Shown here: piece by piece, positions 23,398 through 32,848 of the stretch
Position numbering within the stretch: position 1 is the stretch's first letter
Layout: every line of letters begins with the position of its first letter
Assembly (NCBI GenBank): GCA_016933615.1
Contig: JAFGAO010000057.1
Location: forward strand, 1-41,075
Length of the DNA stretch: 41,075 bases
From: Acidobacteriota bacterium
GTDB lineage: Bacteria; Acidobacteriota; UBA6911
Direction of reading: 5' to 3'
The notes under the pieces: model-generated
What the model saw: the letters and a program-made list of their open reading frames with translations, nothing else
What the model was told of the DNA's origin: nothing
Database searches by the model: none
Program-made: the position numbers and the translations under genes

Positions 23398-25005
23398 TCA
23401 CACCTTCCGTTTTTTATCCGGGGTTTCCACATCAATGGGCACTTCCGGGATGGTCAATATGAGCAGAAAAGCCGCCAGCGCGCAGACGGCGTTTATTATA
23501 AATACGGTTCTGAGGCTTGCTTTCAGGGAATCGCGCAGCGCCCGCACCGTCCGTTCAAAAAGCTCCCCGGCCCTTTCCCCGGCCGGCGCCATGGCCCGCT
23601 CGAGCGCCTCCATCGCTTCCTGCGATAGCAGGACCCGGGAATCCACCAGGGGCCCCAGGGCGGCTTCATCCGCGATCCGCTTCAATTCGGCAGGCAATCT
23701 GGTCTCGAGGGCCCTTTCATAGGACGCGTTCATGGCCGACCCCAGGATCGCGGGCCCTATCGCGCCTCCCATGAACACAAAAAAGAACATGGCGCCCACG
23801 GCCACCCCCAGCAGGCGTTTGGGAACGGAAAACTGAGCCACCAGGGTGTTCATCGTGGGAATCGATCCCAGGCCGAAACCCGCCAGGGACGTGATCAGGA
23901 CTCCGAGCCACGCGGGGGTATCGGCATCGAACGGGATCATGGCGAACATGGCCGAGGCCAGGATGCCGTAGCCGGTAATGTACATCCATTTGTACCTTTT
24001 GGTTCTGGCCAGCACGTATCCGGTCGGCACGCCGATGAAGGCCATCAGGATCCCGAAAGGAGTGATGATCTGCCCGCTCAGGGTCGCGCTGGTTTCCTGC
24101 ACGCCCTGCAGAAAAAGAGGGTAATACCGCAGCACACCCAGAAAACCGAAATAGGATATGAATCCGGCCAGCGCTGCCGTCAGAAATCTGCGGTTTCGGA
24201 AAACCTGAGGGTCCAGCATGGGCTCTTCCTTCCGGTTTTCCAACCGGAGGAAGGCGGCCCAGAAAGCCAAAGAGACCGCAAACAATCCGATAATTCTCGC
24301 GGAAGTCCATGCGTATTCGCTTCCGGCCCAGGAGAAACCGATAATCAATGTTCCCGAGGCTGCCGCCAGCAGAAGGGAGCCGGGCAGATCGAAGCGATGA
24401 TCCGACTTCTTTGAGACCCTGGGGATCGTCCAGAGCATAAGCAGCCCGCTCGTCAGGGCCATCAGCACGGAAATCCAGAAGAAATACCGCCAGCTGAGGC
24501 TGTCCGTTATCATTCCCACCAGGGTTGGGATCGTGAGGGCCGCAATACCGGCTGGGATCTGAAGCAGGCCGCTCCACCGGCTCCTTTCGGCAGGAGCGTA
24601 GAGATCCCCGATTACCGAGAAACACAACGGAGTCAGGGCCGCCTGCCCCGAAGAAAGGACGACGCTGGCGGCGATGAAAAACACGTAGTCCCGGCTCAGG
24701 CCCGCCATAACGGCGCCGGCCATGTAGAGAACGATGGCCGTCAGAAGCAGTCTCCGCCTGCCGTGCATGTCGGACAGTTTTCCGAACACCAGGGTGGCGA
24801 TGGCGGCAGCCAGGGAGGGCAGTGAAATCGCCCAGGAGAACAGGGCCATGCCGTCGAGATCCGCCGCGATCTTGGGCGCGGTCACGCTGGAGCCGCGGAA
24901 AAAGTAAATGGATGCGAAATAGGTGCAGAATATCGTTACCAAGCCTAGGGTGGCGTGGGTCGTCCTGCCGGGCACTTTGGAATCCGCGCTTTCGTAAATT
25001 GGCAT
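23398..25005 (-). CDS. MFS drug/proton antiporter, DHA2 (14-helix) type
   Basis: This 535-residue transporter has about 14 membrane helices. The family motif A is visible as GKLSDMHGRRRLLLTA (about 74-89), and the LYAPAERSRWSG loop and proline/glycine-rich helix 5 (PAGIAALTIPTLVGMITDS) fit the DHA2/EmrB group. A charged loop of about 70 residues before the last helix (ETRLPAELKRIADEAALGP onward) is also typical. It exports drugs or toxic compounds with proton exchange. The ATG at 25005 has CGGAG 6 nt upstream and removes 23 Ala/Gly-rich leader residues. No link to the phosphate genes is evident. Confidence 0.82.
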   Translation of the reverse strand: MPIYESADSKVPGRTTHATLGLVTIFCTYFASIYFFRGSSVTAPKIAADLDGMALFSWAISLPSLAAAIATLVFGKLSDMHGRRRLLLTAIVLYMAGAVMAGLSRDYVFFIAASVVLSSGQAALTPLCFSVIGDLYAPAERSRWSGLLQIPAGIAALTIPTLVGMITDSLSWRYFFWISVLMALTSGLLMLWTIPRVSKKSDHRFDLPGSLLLAAASGTLIIGFSWAGSEYAWTSARIIGLFAVSLAFWAAFLRLENRKEEPMLDPQVFRNRRFLTAALAGFISYFGFLGVLRYYPLFLQGVQETSATLSGQIITPFGILMAFIGVPTGYVLARTKRYKWMYITGYGILASAMFAMIPFDADTPAWLGVLITSLAGFGLGSIPTMNTLVAQFSVPKRLLGVAVGAMFFFVFMGGAIGPAILGSAMNASYERALETRLPAELKRIADEAALGPLVDSRVLLSQEAMEALERAMAPAGERAGELFERTVRALRDSLKASLRTVFIINAVCALAAFLLILTIPEVPIDVETPDKKRKV

Positions 25006-25267
25006 GGAGGCTCCGATTGGGCTGCGTGCCGCCCCCGTTCCCGGGGCGCATACCGCAGCGGTATCCGTCCGCATTCCGAAGGAAGCGAGCTTCCTCCCGT
25101 TCTCTTGCGAGCCTACAGTATAAACGCAGCCGGCGAACGAACCTCGACCTATTTTTCAATTGCGTCCTTTTTTATCGACCATCAACATTGGAATTGAGCA
25201 ACAATGCCCCGTACCGCCGGAGGAAGGCCTCCCCGGGAGAGGGAACAAGCGAAACAAACGGAGCTCC

Positions 25268-26140
25268 CTATCCGAAGCGTCCGGTGATGTAGTCTTCCGT
25301 CTGCTTGTTCGATGGGTTGGTGAAAAAGCGGCTGGTGAGATCATACTCGATCAGTTCGCCGAGGCAGAAGAAGGCGGTGTGCTCGCTGACGCGTGCGGCC
25401 TGCTGCATATTGTGGGTTACGATTACGATGGTGTAGCGGTTCCTGAGCTGGGCGATCAATTCCTCGATGCGGGCGGTGGCTATGGGATCGAGCGCCGAAC
25501 AGGGTTCGTCCATGAGAAGGGCCCTGGGCTGGGTCGCCAGCGCGCGCGCGATGCAGAGGCGCTGCTGCTGTCCCCCGGAAAGCGCCAGCGCCGATTTCCG
25601 AAGATCGTCTTTGACCTCGTCCCACAGAAACGCCGAATGCAGGCATTCTTCAACAATGGAATCCAGTTCGGAACGGCTGTGCACTCCCTGCAGGCGCGGA
25701 CCGTAGGCGACGTTGTCGTAGATGCTTTTGGCGAAGGGATTGGGTTTCTGAAACACCATCCCGACCTGCTGCCGCAGGTTGACGAGGTTGACGCGTTTGT
25801 CGTACACATTCTGCCCGTTTACGGTGAGAAAGCCTTCGGTGCGGATGTTGGGGATCAGATCGTTCATGCGGTTGATGCTGCGCAGAAAAGTGCTCTTTCC
25901 GCACCCGCTGGGGCCGATGATCGCGGTTACGGTGCGGGCGTAGATATCCATCGTAATATCTTTCACACCGATGGTTTTTCCGTAAAAGAGAGTGAAATCC
26001 TTGGACCGGATCACGCTGCCGGCTTCCCCGGATTCGGCCGTGGTATCTCGTGCGGCATTCTCCACGGCGCGGGCCGGTCTCCGAAGAAACGAGGCGTCCG
26101 CTCCATCCAGGCTCAGTTCCTGACTTTGATATTCTGTCAT
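25268..26140 (-). CDS. pstB: Phosphate ABC transporter ATPase PstB
   Basis: This 290-residue ABC ATPase has Walker [11 protein letters not shown]-loop [19 protein letters not shown] (a PstB hallmark), signature [16 protein letters not shown], Walker [14 protein letters not shown] and H-loop [18 protein letters not shown]. It drives phosphate import through PstC/PstA. About 45 residues precede the ABC domain (starting at [12 protein letters not shown]), longer than in most PstB. The ATG at 26140 is used, with GTG at 26146 as an alternative. It is the last gene of pstSCAB, 22 nt after pstA. PhoU does not follow here but lies at 39503-40177. Confidence 0.95.
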   Translation of the reverse strand: MTEYQSQELSLDGADASFLRRPARAVENAARDTTAESGEAGSVIRSKDFTLFYGKTIGVKDITMDIYARTVTAIIGPSGCGKSTFLRSINRMNDLIPNIRTEGFLTVNGQNVYDKRVNLVNLRQQVGMVFQKPNPFAKSIYDNVAYGPRLQGVHSRSELDSIVEECLHSAFLWDEVKDDLRKSALALSGGQQQRLCIARALATQPRALLMDEPCSALDPIATARIEELIAQLRNRYTIVIVTHNMQQAARVSEHTAFFCLGELIEYDLTSRFFTNPSNKQTEDYITGRFG

Positions 26141-26162
26141 AACCACTCATCCGTTCTTTAGA

Positions 26163-27842
26163 TTACAACCCGCGCAGCTTCCGGCTGGACCGGGAACGAA
26201 TCCAGATCGCTATTATATTAAGGGTCAGGACCAGTGCAACCAGCGTCATGACCATACCGTACTGCTTGTGGGGAACGAGCATGGCCAGCCGGTCTCCGAC
26301 CGCTATGTCGTAACTGCCGTAGGAGAGAGCCCGTGTCGGCTCCAGTATGGAATCGGGAACGGGCCCGAAGGCGATGGCCCCGGTAAAAAGAATTGGAGCC
26401 GTTTCGCCCGCGGCGCGGCTGAGGCTCAGTATGATGCCGGTAAAAATGCCCGGCGCGGCCGCCGGCAGAATCACCGTCATGAAAGACCGGAACTGGCCTG
26501 CCCCGAGAGCAAGCGCCGCTTCTTTATAGTTGATAGGAACGGCCCGGATCGCCTCTTCGCTGGCCCGGATAATCACCGGAAGAACGAGCAGGCCCAGCGT
26601 TAAGGAAGCGGCCAGTATGTTGGGCTTCGTCAGTTTGTCCGCGGCTTCGGCGGAAAAGATGCCGAGCGTGCCGTGGCCGAATTCGCCGATGACGGGGAAA
26701 AGGAACAGGACGAAGAAGGCCATGCCGAAAAGGCCGAAAACGATGCTGGGGACTCCCGCAAGCGTGTTGATGCAGGTCCGGATAACGCGGACGGCGATGT
26801 TGTCGCCCGTACATTCAACGAGAAAGGCGGCGGATATGATTCCCAGAGGAATTGCGAAAAGCATCGAGAAAAATGTCAGGGCCAGCGTCCCCAGAATTTC
26901 GGGTCCGCAGCCGCCGAAATAATGGCCGTCGGTGCTCCCGTCCATAAAATAGCGCCAGTAGAAGGTGAACCGGGGTTGAAAAAGCTTTTCCAGATTCGTT
27001 TCCACATAATCGAAGACCGGCTCCAGCTCCGTACCGGCGAAAAATTCCCTTCGCGCCCTCGTCTCTTTGACCATCGGGCGGCCGGGCTCGGTCTCGACCC
27101 AATCTTCGCTCCAGAGGAGTCTGTGAAGCTCTCTTTCAACGGCATCCCAGCGGGTGGCGCCGTACTGGTCCATCGTCAGCGCCGGCGCCGGCTCCCCGGG
27201 GCCGGGCCCGAACAGCTTATGCAGCGCTTCCCGGACTTCGCCGAAGGCTTCGGCATACTGTTCCCGTCTGGAAAGATCGACGGATGCGGCAATCCGCGAG
27301 TAGCTTTCGGCCGTTTCGAAGTAGGCCTCGATGGGGGTGCCGCCGAAATCAGGATCGGCCCGCGATTGAAGCACGCATTGCAATCTGCTTTGAACGTACT
27401 CCTTGTCCCGGCTTTCGAATGCATCGAGCAGGGCATCCCGGAGGTCCTTCGCCCTGGCGCGCTGCGCCGAATAGCGTTCGCCCGAGATGCCCGCGGCCCT
27501 CAGGTAGCTGCCGTAGTCGCGATAGGCGCCCCGAACCTCGTCGGCAAGGTGCTCGGTGTCTATGCCCCGGCGGAACCGGTTTGCAGCTTCGTAAACGAAG
27601 GCGCGGGCTTCTTCAATTTCCCCGTTTTCTCTCTGAATCCTTTCGGCGTCGCCGTGCCCGAAAACGACCAGCTGCATTTCCCTGAATTCATTGGTCCCTT
27701 GGAAGAAGACGGCTTTTAACCCTCGAGCCATCATGGGGAACAGAACCACGACAAGGATAAAAACCATCAGGCACACCGAGAACATGCAGGAGGCCGTGAA
27801 GCACTTGTCGCGGAATTCCCTGGGGAAAATGCGGAATTTCAT
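26163..27842 (-). CDS. pstA: Phosphate ABC permease PstA with large periplasmic insert
   Basis: The C-terminal part (about 313-555) is a normal PstA permease. It has ILGTLALTFFSMLFAIPLGI, then NTLAGVPSIVFGLFGMAFFV, the coupling-loop region SEEAIRAVPINYKEAALALG, ILPAAAPGIFTGIILSLSRA and GETAPILFTGA. The protein is 559 residues, whereas PstA is commonly about 280-300. The extra length is a largely hydrophilic segment from about 45 to 310 between TM1 (about 18-38) and TM2. It is rich in Glu, Arg and predicted helices (DLRDALLDAFESRDKEYVQS, then REQYAEAFGEVREAL) and should face the periplasm. The insert is in frame, with base composition like its neighbours. It starts 1 nt after the pstC stop. 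Confidence 0.9.
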   Translation of the reverse strand: MKFRIFPREFRDKCFTASCMFSVCLMVFILVVVLFPMMARGLKAVFFQGTNEFREMQLVVFGHGDAERIQRENGEIEEARAFVYEAANRFRRGIDTEHLADEVRGAYRDYGSYLRAAGISGERYSAQRARAKDLRDALLDAFESRDKEYVQSRLQCVLQSRADPDFGGTPIEAYFETAESYSRIAASVDLSRREQYAEAFGEVREALHKLFGPGPGEPAPALTMDQYGATRWDAVERELHRLLWSEDWVETEPGRPMVKETRARREFFAGTELEPVFDYVETNLEKLFQPRFTFYWRYFMDGSTDGHYFGGCGPEILGTLALTFFSMLFAIPLGIISAAFLVECTGDNIAVRVIRTCINTLAGVPSIVFGLFGMAFFVLFLFPVIGEFGHGTLGIFSAEAADKLTKPNILAASLTLGLLVLPVIIRASEEAIRAVPINYKEAALALGAGQFRSFMTVILPAAAPGIFTGIILSLSRAAGETAPILFTGAIAFGPVPDSILEPTRALSYGSYDIAVGDRLAMLVPHKQYGMVMTLVALVLTLNIIAIWIRSRSSRKLRGL

Positions 27843-27843
27843 A

Positions 27844-28806
27844 TCAGGCCTCTTTTTTTCTACGGACTCTCGCGAGCAGGTGTTCGCTGATCAGGTTCAG
27901 TCCGAATGTAAAAACCAGGAGAAGAATCCCGATGGAAAAAAGAGCCTGATAATGGACGGAACCCTGCACCGTTTCTCCCATATCCCCCGCGATTGTGGCG
28001 GTCATGGTGCGTACCGACTTGGATAAATCCCACCACGGGGAGGGAATCTGGGTGGCGTTTCCGGAGGCCATCCACACAACCATGGTTTCGCCGACCGCAC
28101 GCATGACGCCCAGGATAACCGCCGCGATGATTCCGCTGTGCGCCGCCGGGATAACGACCCGGATCATGGCTTCCGCACGGGTGGACCCGAGCCCGTAAGC
28201 GGCTTCGCGAATCTCCATGCCGACCGCGGACATGGAATCCTCGGCAACGCTGATGATCGTCGGAAGAGCCATTACGGCCAGAATTACCCCGGCGTTCAGG
28301 ATGTTGGTCCCGGTATCGAAACCGAAGCGGGTCTGCATCCAGGGAGCCAGAACCAGGACGGCAAAAAAACCGAAAGCCACCGAGGGAATGGCGGCAAGAA
28401 TTTCTATCACCGGCTTTATGATCTGGCGCACCCTGAACGAAGCCACATCGCTTAGCCAGACGGCCGAGAACAGGCCGACGGGCACGGCGACCAGCATGGC
28501 CACCAGCGTAACGTAGGCCGAACCGCCCAGGATGGCCAGAACCCCGTATTCCGGGTGTTCGCGGGATTCCGGATACCAGTGGGTACTGGAAAAAAACTGT
28601 TTGACGTAGGGTCCGGCCAGAAATCCCGAGGCCTCGCGGATGATGAAGAAAAATATAAGCAGCACCGCGACGACGGAAAGGAAGGTGATGAAGAACAGAA
28701 AAGAGCGGCCGAGCCTGTCGAATACGTATCCCCGCAAATCCTGTCCCGGGGAAAGAAGAAGCGGCCGGTTGAATCCGGCCGCTTCCTGCGGTCTTGAGGA
28801 ATGCAT
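27844..28806 (-). CDS. pstC: Phosphate ABC permease PstC
   Basis: This 320-residue integral membrane permease has about six helices. Family landmarks are the periplasmic WYPESREHPEYGVLAILGGS, the helix AYVTLVAMLVAVPVGLFSAV, the conserved EILAAIPSVAFGFFAVLVLA, the coupling loop SAVGMEIREAAYGLGSTRAE, VIPAAHSGIIAAVILGVMRA and GETMVVWMASG. With PstA it forms the membrane channel of the high-affinity phosphate importer. The ATG at 28806 is chosen (GGAG 10 nt upstream); TTG at 28812 is possible. It lies 73 nt after pstS. Confidence 0.94.
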   Translation of the reverse strand: MHSSRPQEAAGFNRPLLLSPGQDLRGYVFDRLGRSFLFFITFLSVVAVLLIFFFIIREASGFLAGPYVKQFFSSTHWYPESREHPEYGVLAILGGSAYVTLVAMLVAVPVGLFSAVWLSDVASFRVRQIIKPVIEILAAIPSVAFGFFAVLVLAPWMQTRFGFDTGTNILNAGVILAVMALPTIISVAEDSMSAVGMEIREAAYGLGSTRAEAMIRVVIPAAHSGIIAAVILGVMRAVGETMVVWMASGNATQIPSPWWDLSKSVRTMTATIAGDMGETVQGSVHYQALFSIGILLLVFTFGLNLISEHLLARVRRKKEA

Positions 28807-28879
28807 CGGCAACTCACTCCGGACGGCACCTACAATCCGTAGGCTTCAGCGTCATCATTGGGGGGGGCGAATCCCTGCA

Positions 28880-29716
28880 CTAGTAGGCCGTCACAGGAAC
28901 AAACCCCTTGGCTTCTATTATTTCCTGGCCTTCTTCGGTCAGGTAGAACGTGCAGAACTCGTGCACCAGGGTGCCGAGTTCGGGATATCCGTTGGTGAAC
29001 AGAAAAAGCGGACGGCTGATCGGATAGACGCCTTTGGCGATTGAAGACCGGGTCGGCATTATTTTGTCGATCTCGAGAGCCTTGACGCTGCTGTCCAGAA
29101 AGCCGAGGCCGACATAGCCGATGGCTCCCGTAGTGGATTTCACCCTGGAGTGCGCCTGGGGATTTGAGTTCACATATTCCACGTTCGCGGCCATTTTTTC
29201 ACCATTCATGACCAGGCCTTCGAAAGTTTCATATGTTCCCGAGGAGGTGTCCCGGCTGATAGGAACGATAGCCTGGCTGGGCCCGCCGAGATCCTTCCAG
29301 TTTTTGATCTTGCCGGTATATATGCCTCGAACCTGTTCTCGGGTCAAAGCCTTTACCGGATTGGAAGGGTAGACGATGACGCAGACGCCGTCCATGGCAA
29401 TGGCGTGCGCAACCGGAAGAAAAGGTTTCGCACCTGTAACTGCGGTCTTGTATTCCTTGTCCTTCATGAATCGGCTCATCATGGCAATGTCGCATCGCCC
29501 GTCGACCAGGGCCGCAGCGCCGTTGCCGCTGCCGGTTTTGTTTACCGTGATGGAAACCTTGGGGTACATCTTCTGGAAAGCTTCAGCAAAGGCATCCGAG
29601 ATCGGGCCTACCGTCGTGGATCCTTCCAGAAGCAGCGTTCCCTCGCGAGGCGCCGCTACCACGAAAACCAGGGAGATCAGCAACACCACGATTCCTGCAG
29701 ACAATAGCTTTTTCAT
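28880..29716 (-). CDS. pstS: Phosphate-binding periplasmic protein PstS
   Basis: This 278-residue protein has a signal peptide at about 1-22 (MKKLLSAGIVVLLISLVFVV). The mature fold carries phosphate-contact motifs LLEGSTTVGPISDAF (about 29-43), NKTGSGNGAAALVDGRCDIA (about 59-78), SRDTSSGTYETFEGL and TTGAIGYVGLGF. It captures phosphate in the periplasm for PstCAB. It is the first gene of the operon, preceded by a four-half-site Pho box with a fitting -10, and CCGGAGAA lies 6 nt before the ATG. Confidence 0.95.
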   Translation of the reverse strand: MKKLLSAGIVVLLISLVFVVAAPREGTLLLEGSTTVGPISDAFAEAFQKMYPKVSITVNKTGSGNGAAALVDGRCDIAMMSRFMKDKEYKTAVTGAKPFLPVAHAIAMDGVCVIVYPSNPVKALTREQVRGIYTGKIKNWKDLGGPSQAIVPISRDTSSGTYETFEGLVMNGEKMAANVEYVNSNPQAHSRVKSTTGAIGYVGLGFLDSSVKALEIDKIMPTRSSIAKGVYPISRPLFLFTNGYPELGTLVHEFCTFYLTEEGQEIIEAKGFVPVTAY

Positions 29717-29744
29717 ATTATTCTCCGGATAATGAATGGTTTTG

Positions 29745-29799
29745 ATTATTCAGCACTGAAGTTAAGAATAGGTTAACGAAGTGTTAAGAATCCGTTAAC
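29745..29799 (-). promoter_or_regulatory. Four-half-site Pho box and -10 of pstSCAB
   Basis: On the plus strand GTTAA begins at 29761, 29772, 29783 and 29794, exactly 11 bp apart. Read toward pstS this is four copies of TTAAC with 6-nt spacers. After the last copy a 10-nt gap leads to AATAAT (29750-29745), a good -10. This is the arrangement known for PhoB/PhoP-activated promoters and is the clearest regulatory element in the window. Confidence 0.88.
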
Positions 29800-29891
29800 C
29801 TATTAAATTATTGTAAGAAATACACTTACAATAGGCTACCAACTGTTCTACGCCTATTTTGACTTTGAAACATGCTGCAGAACCCATTTTC

Positions 29892-30977
29892 TTAGAACTT
29901 GAAGGCGACGTCGAGCTGCACCCGGTTGTAATTCGGCGTATCGTACTCCGAGTCCCGTTCGTTGAGGAAGTAGGACATACTGGCCGTCCAGGCCTTGGCT
30001 ACCTGAACGTCGAAACCGAATTCGCTTCCACGACCGTCCGTCCCCCCTCCGATGAAATCGGAATCGGTGAAGATTCCCAGAACAGCGTCCGCTTCAATGA
30101 CCCTGTAATTGTAGCGGAATGCCCAGGAGCCGGGATCTTTGGTTTTTCCAACAGTCGCTCCGACCAGCCAGCCGGTATCCCATTTCACATTTTCAGCAAC
30201 ATTTCTTACATAGTCGAAAAAGAAGCTGAGCGGTATATCCCCGGCTTTGAATCCAAGCTCGGCGAATAATTCCATGATCTTGTAGTCGTAGAGGTAACCG
30301 TCTTCGCCGAGGGTGTTTCCGAAGGAATCCTCGTCGTCAAAGATCGGATCGTAGCCCCTGAGGTTGCCGTAGTGATAGTAGCTGAAGCCTCCGACCATGT
30401 TGGCATTATCCGAGATCTTTATATCCACACCAGCCTGTCCGCCGAAAAGCCAGGTATCACAATCGGAGCTTCTTTCTTCAACCCAGAAACCGCCGACATT
30501 GGTAAAAAATTCAACGCTGTCGTTCGACACGGCGTAGGTCAACGCAGCGCCTTCCGGGTTCAGATCCCCGTCCCAGATCAGTTCGGTGCCGCCGGGCATA
30601 TGGAAGGGATTCTTTATCTTTCCGGCTACGATATTGAGTCCGGGCGCCTTGTCCGAGTGCAGATCCAAGTAAGCCAGATCGAGCCGGATGTCCTTGGTTG
30701 AAAATCCGCTGTCGAGGCTTTGGTTCGTGGAAATCGGGTCGTCCGACCCGCTCGCAAGCTGAAATCCGAGTTTTATGTTGTCTGTCGGCTTCGCTTCCAC
30801 GCCTATCCGGGCCCGGATGCGGTGCCGGTTTCGGGCATCCTGATCCTCTACCTTGATAGTCTCGTGGCGATAGCGCAGGTCGCCCTTGATCTTGACGACT
30901 TCCCACCAGTCAGCCGCACCGACTATACCGGGCAAAAGTAAAAAAACAAGGCATACTCCAATAATTACCTTCTTCAT
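29892..30977 (-). CDS. Putative phosphate-responsive outer-membrane porin
   Basis: This 361-residue barrel has a signal peptide MKKVIIGVCLVFLLLPGIVG then AADWWE. The mature part alternates amphipathic strands and acidic turns (IKGDLRYRHETIKVEDQDAR, AGKIKNPFHMPGGTELIWDG, FNSFSYYHYGN-like strands) and ends in the Phe-terminated strand VQLDVAFKF required by BAM. It resembles the putative-porin family related to OprO/OprP. Its position directly upstream of pstS on the same strand, and its own Pho-type box, support a role in anion or phosphate passage through the outer membrane. CAGGAGGA precedes the ATG. Confidence 0.8.
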   Translation of the reverse strand: MKKVIIGVCLVFLLLPGIVGAADWWEVVKIKGDLRYRHETIKVEDQDARNRHRIRARIGVEAKPTDNIKLGFQLASGSDDPISTNQSLDSGFSTKDIRLDLAYLDLHSDKAPGLNIVAGKIKNPFHMPGGTELIWDGDLNPEGAALTYAVSNDSVEFFTNVGGFWVEERSSDCDTWLFGGQAGVDIKISDNANMVGGFSYYHYGNLRGYDPIFDDEDSFGNTLGEDGYLYDYKIMELFAELGFKAGDIPLSFFFDYVRNVAENVKWDTGWLVGATVGKTKDPGSWAFRYNYRVIEADAVLGIFTDSDFIGGGTDGRGSEFGFDVQVAKAWTASMSYFLNERDSEYDTPNYNRVQLDVAFKF

Positions 30978-31145
30978 GCAACATCCTCCTGTATGTGTTT
31001 AAATGAGCTTCCTGCACACTCCTTGGTGCTTGGGGCAGATCAGCATGCGCCCGAAAGCATTTCAGAGCAGACTTAACGGCGATGCTCCCATGCCCGCCCA
31101 TCTCAGCAGCGAAATTCAGTAATGAGCGCGACCCGACAAGCGCGA

Positions 31146-31189
31146 AAATTACAGGGGATTTATTAAGAAGAAATTAAGGCGGCATAAAT
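31146..31189 (-). promoter_or_regulatory. Candidate Pho box and -10 for the porin
   Basis: On the minus strand ATTTAT (31189-31184), CTTAAT (31178-31173) and CTTAAT (31167-31162) are 11 bp apart, followed after 10 nt by TAATTT (31151-31146). The geometry equals pstS. It implies a leader of about 160 nt before the porin ATG at 30977. The remainder of the 431-bp gap up to 31408 is AT-rich and should also hold the promoter of the divergent barrel gene, which I could not pinpoint. Confidence 0.65.
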
Positions 31190-31408
31190 ATACGGATAAT
31201 TATAGTATCAGCGCCACAGGCGACAAAACCGGCTTGAATGCCTCTGGTAAAATTACCTAAATTCCCTTATTACAACAGATATGTTGCAGCCTGTACGATG
31301 GGGCTTTGTGCTATTATAAATTTCTTTTAACAGTTAAACCTTTTGAGCGCTTCTTGCGGACAGGCAAGGGCGCAGGAAAACAACAATCCTGTTCTTGATG
31401 CATTTTCA

Positions 31409-32740
31409 ATGACGTTCGAACCTCCTTATAAGCGCCCCTGCCTCCTGTTTTTGCTCCTTTTTTTATTTCCCGCAGCCCCGGCATTCGCCCAACGGGACAG
31501 GGGTACAAAGACTCCCTCCTGGCTTCACCTGTCCTTCGAGCAGCGCACCCGTTACGAACATCTCACCAACTCCTTCCGTCCGAACATATCCGGAACCGAA
31601 AAGCATTTCCCCCTCCGGACGAGGCTGAGAACGGAAATCGGAGAAGCCGGCAGGCCGGCCCGTTTCCTTATAGAGCTTCAGGATTCACGAACTCTTTACG
31701 AAAAAGAAAACCTGTTCTCAGCCCGCGCGAACATCAACGAGCTCGATTTGCTGCAGGGCCAGCTGCAGTTCAATCTGGACAATCTCCCCCTGAGAGGCAT
31801 AAAAAGCCGGATCGTTCTCGGTCGGTTCACTATGGATCTGGGCCATCGCCGCCTGGTGGCCCGCAACAACATGCGCAACACCACAAATGCTTTTGACGGC
31901 GTATCCTGGACTCTGGCGGGAGACTGGGACTGGGAGATACGAATGTTTCTCACACGCCCGGTCACGATCGACCCCTACCGTCCGGACTCCGGCAGCCGGC
32001 GATATCTCTGGGGCGCTTACCTTGAATCCGCGCGATTCCACCGGCTGATGCTGGACGCGTATTATCTCGGTTTCCACGACACGGAAAACCCCGCCTCGAG
32101 GCAAAGGCATTCGACTGTGGGAGGACGTCTTTACAGGATGCCGGCGCCCGGCACGATGGACTATGAAATGGAATCCGCCTGGCAGTTCGGCAAAAACGGG
32201 ACGCAGGATCATTTCGCCCATTTCCAGCATGGAGAACTGGGCTTCAGTTTCAATTTGACATGGGAACCGAGACTGTCCGTGCAATACGACTACGCAAGCG
32301 GAGACGGCAGTCCGGAGGACGGCAGATCCGGACGGTTCGATTCTCTTTACGGGGCCAGGTCTTTTGAATACCCGCCCACAGGTATTTACGGCCCCATATA
32401 CCGTTCCAACATAACTGCGCCCGGAATCCGCATCGAGGCGAACCCGGCCGGCAATCTGCGTATAGCGACCGCATACAGGGCGTTGCGGCTGGCCAGCGCC
32501 AGGGACGCCTGGGCGGGGTCGGGGTTTCAGGATTCAACAGGAAGAGCGGGAAAATACCTGGGGCAGAATTTGGAAGTTCGGCTGCAGTGGCAGGCAAACC
32601 GCATAGTGTCTCTGGAATCGGGCTATGCGCGCTTCTTCAAAGGCTCCTATCCCGAACTTGTCCCGGGCAGCCCGGATCCGGAAGATTCCCATTACTTTTA
32701 TATCGCAACGGAGCTGAAAGCCGGATTGCTGCCCCATTGA
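31409..32740 (+). CDS. Alginate-export-like outer-membrane barrel protein
   Basis: This 443-residue protein has a signal peptide MTFEPPYKRPCLLFLLLFLF then PAAPAFA. The mature part matches the alginate_exp (AlgE-like) pattern: an early LSFEQRTRYEHLTNSF strand, LRTRLRTEIGEAG, LIELQDSRTL, the signature GRFTMDLGHRRLVARNNMRN (about 160-180) and DGVSWTLAG. Many later strands contain Tyr, Arg and Asp. In other bacteria this fold exports or admits anionic polymers or small anions. Here it is divergent from the porin, so passage of a charged phosphorus compound is conceivable but unproven. The start at 31409 is chosen for the signal peptide; the frame is open from a TTG at 31343. Confidence 0.72.
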   Translation: MTFEPPYKRPCLLFLLLFLFPAAPAFAQRDRGTKTPSWLHLSFEQRTRYEHLTNSFRPNISGTEKHFPLRTRLRTEIGEAGRPARFLIELQDSRTLYEKENLFSARANINELDLLQGQLQFNLDNLPLRGIKSRIVLGRFTMDLGHRRLVARNNMRNTTNAFDGVSWTLAGDWDWEIRMFLTRPVTIDPYRPDSGSRRYLWGAYLESARFHRLMLDAYYLGFHDTENPASRQRHSTVGGRLYRMPAPGTMDYEMESAWQFGKNGTQDHFAHFQHGELGFSFNLTWEPRLSVQYDYASGDGSPEDGRSGRFDSLYGARSFEYPPTGIYGPIYRSNITAPGIRIEANPAGNLRIATAYRALRLASARDAWAGSGFQDSTGRAGKYLGQNLEVRLQWQANRIVSLESGYARFFKGSYPELVPGSPDPEDSHYFYIATELKAGLLPH

Positions 32741-32848
32741 GCGGGTGCGTTAAAGCCTTGGCTCTTCTGCGCCGATGCAGTACCATCATAGAATAAAAGG
32801 ACATCCTAAGGTATACCGGGTGCTGAACAGGCGGCCCGATGCCGGAAA

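Noticed and set aside
26673-27719. A 348-codon plus-strand open frame opposite the PstA insert
   Set aside because: It was considered because the insert is unusual, but the minus-strand frame is continuous with the PstA core and the antisense product has no recognisable fold.
31312-31345. A Pho box for the AlgE-like gene from TTTAAC at 31326
   Set aside because: No second half-site lies at 11 bp on either side and no -10 follows at 10 nt.
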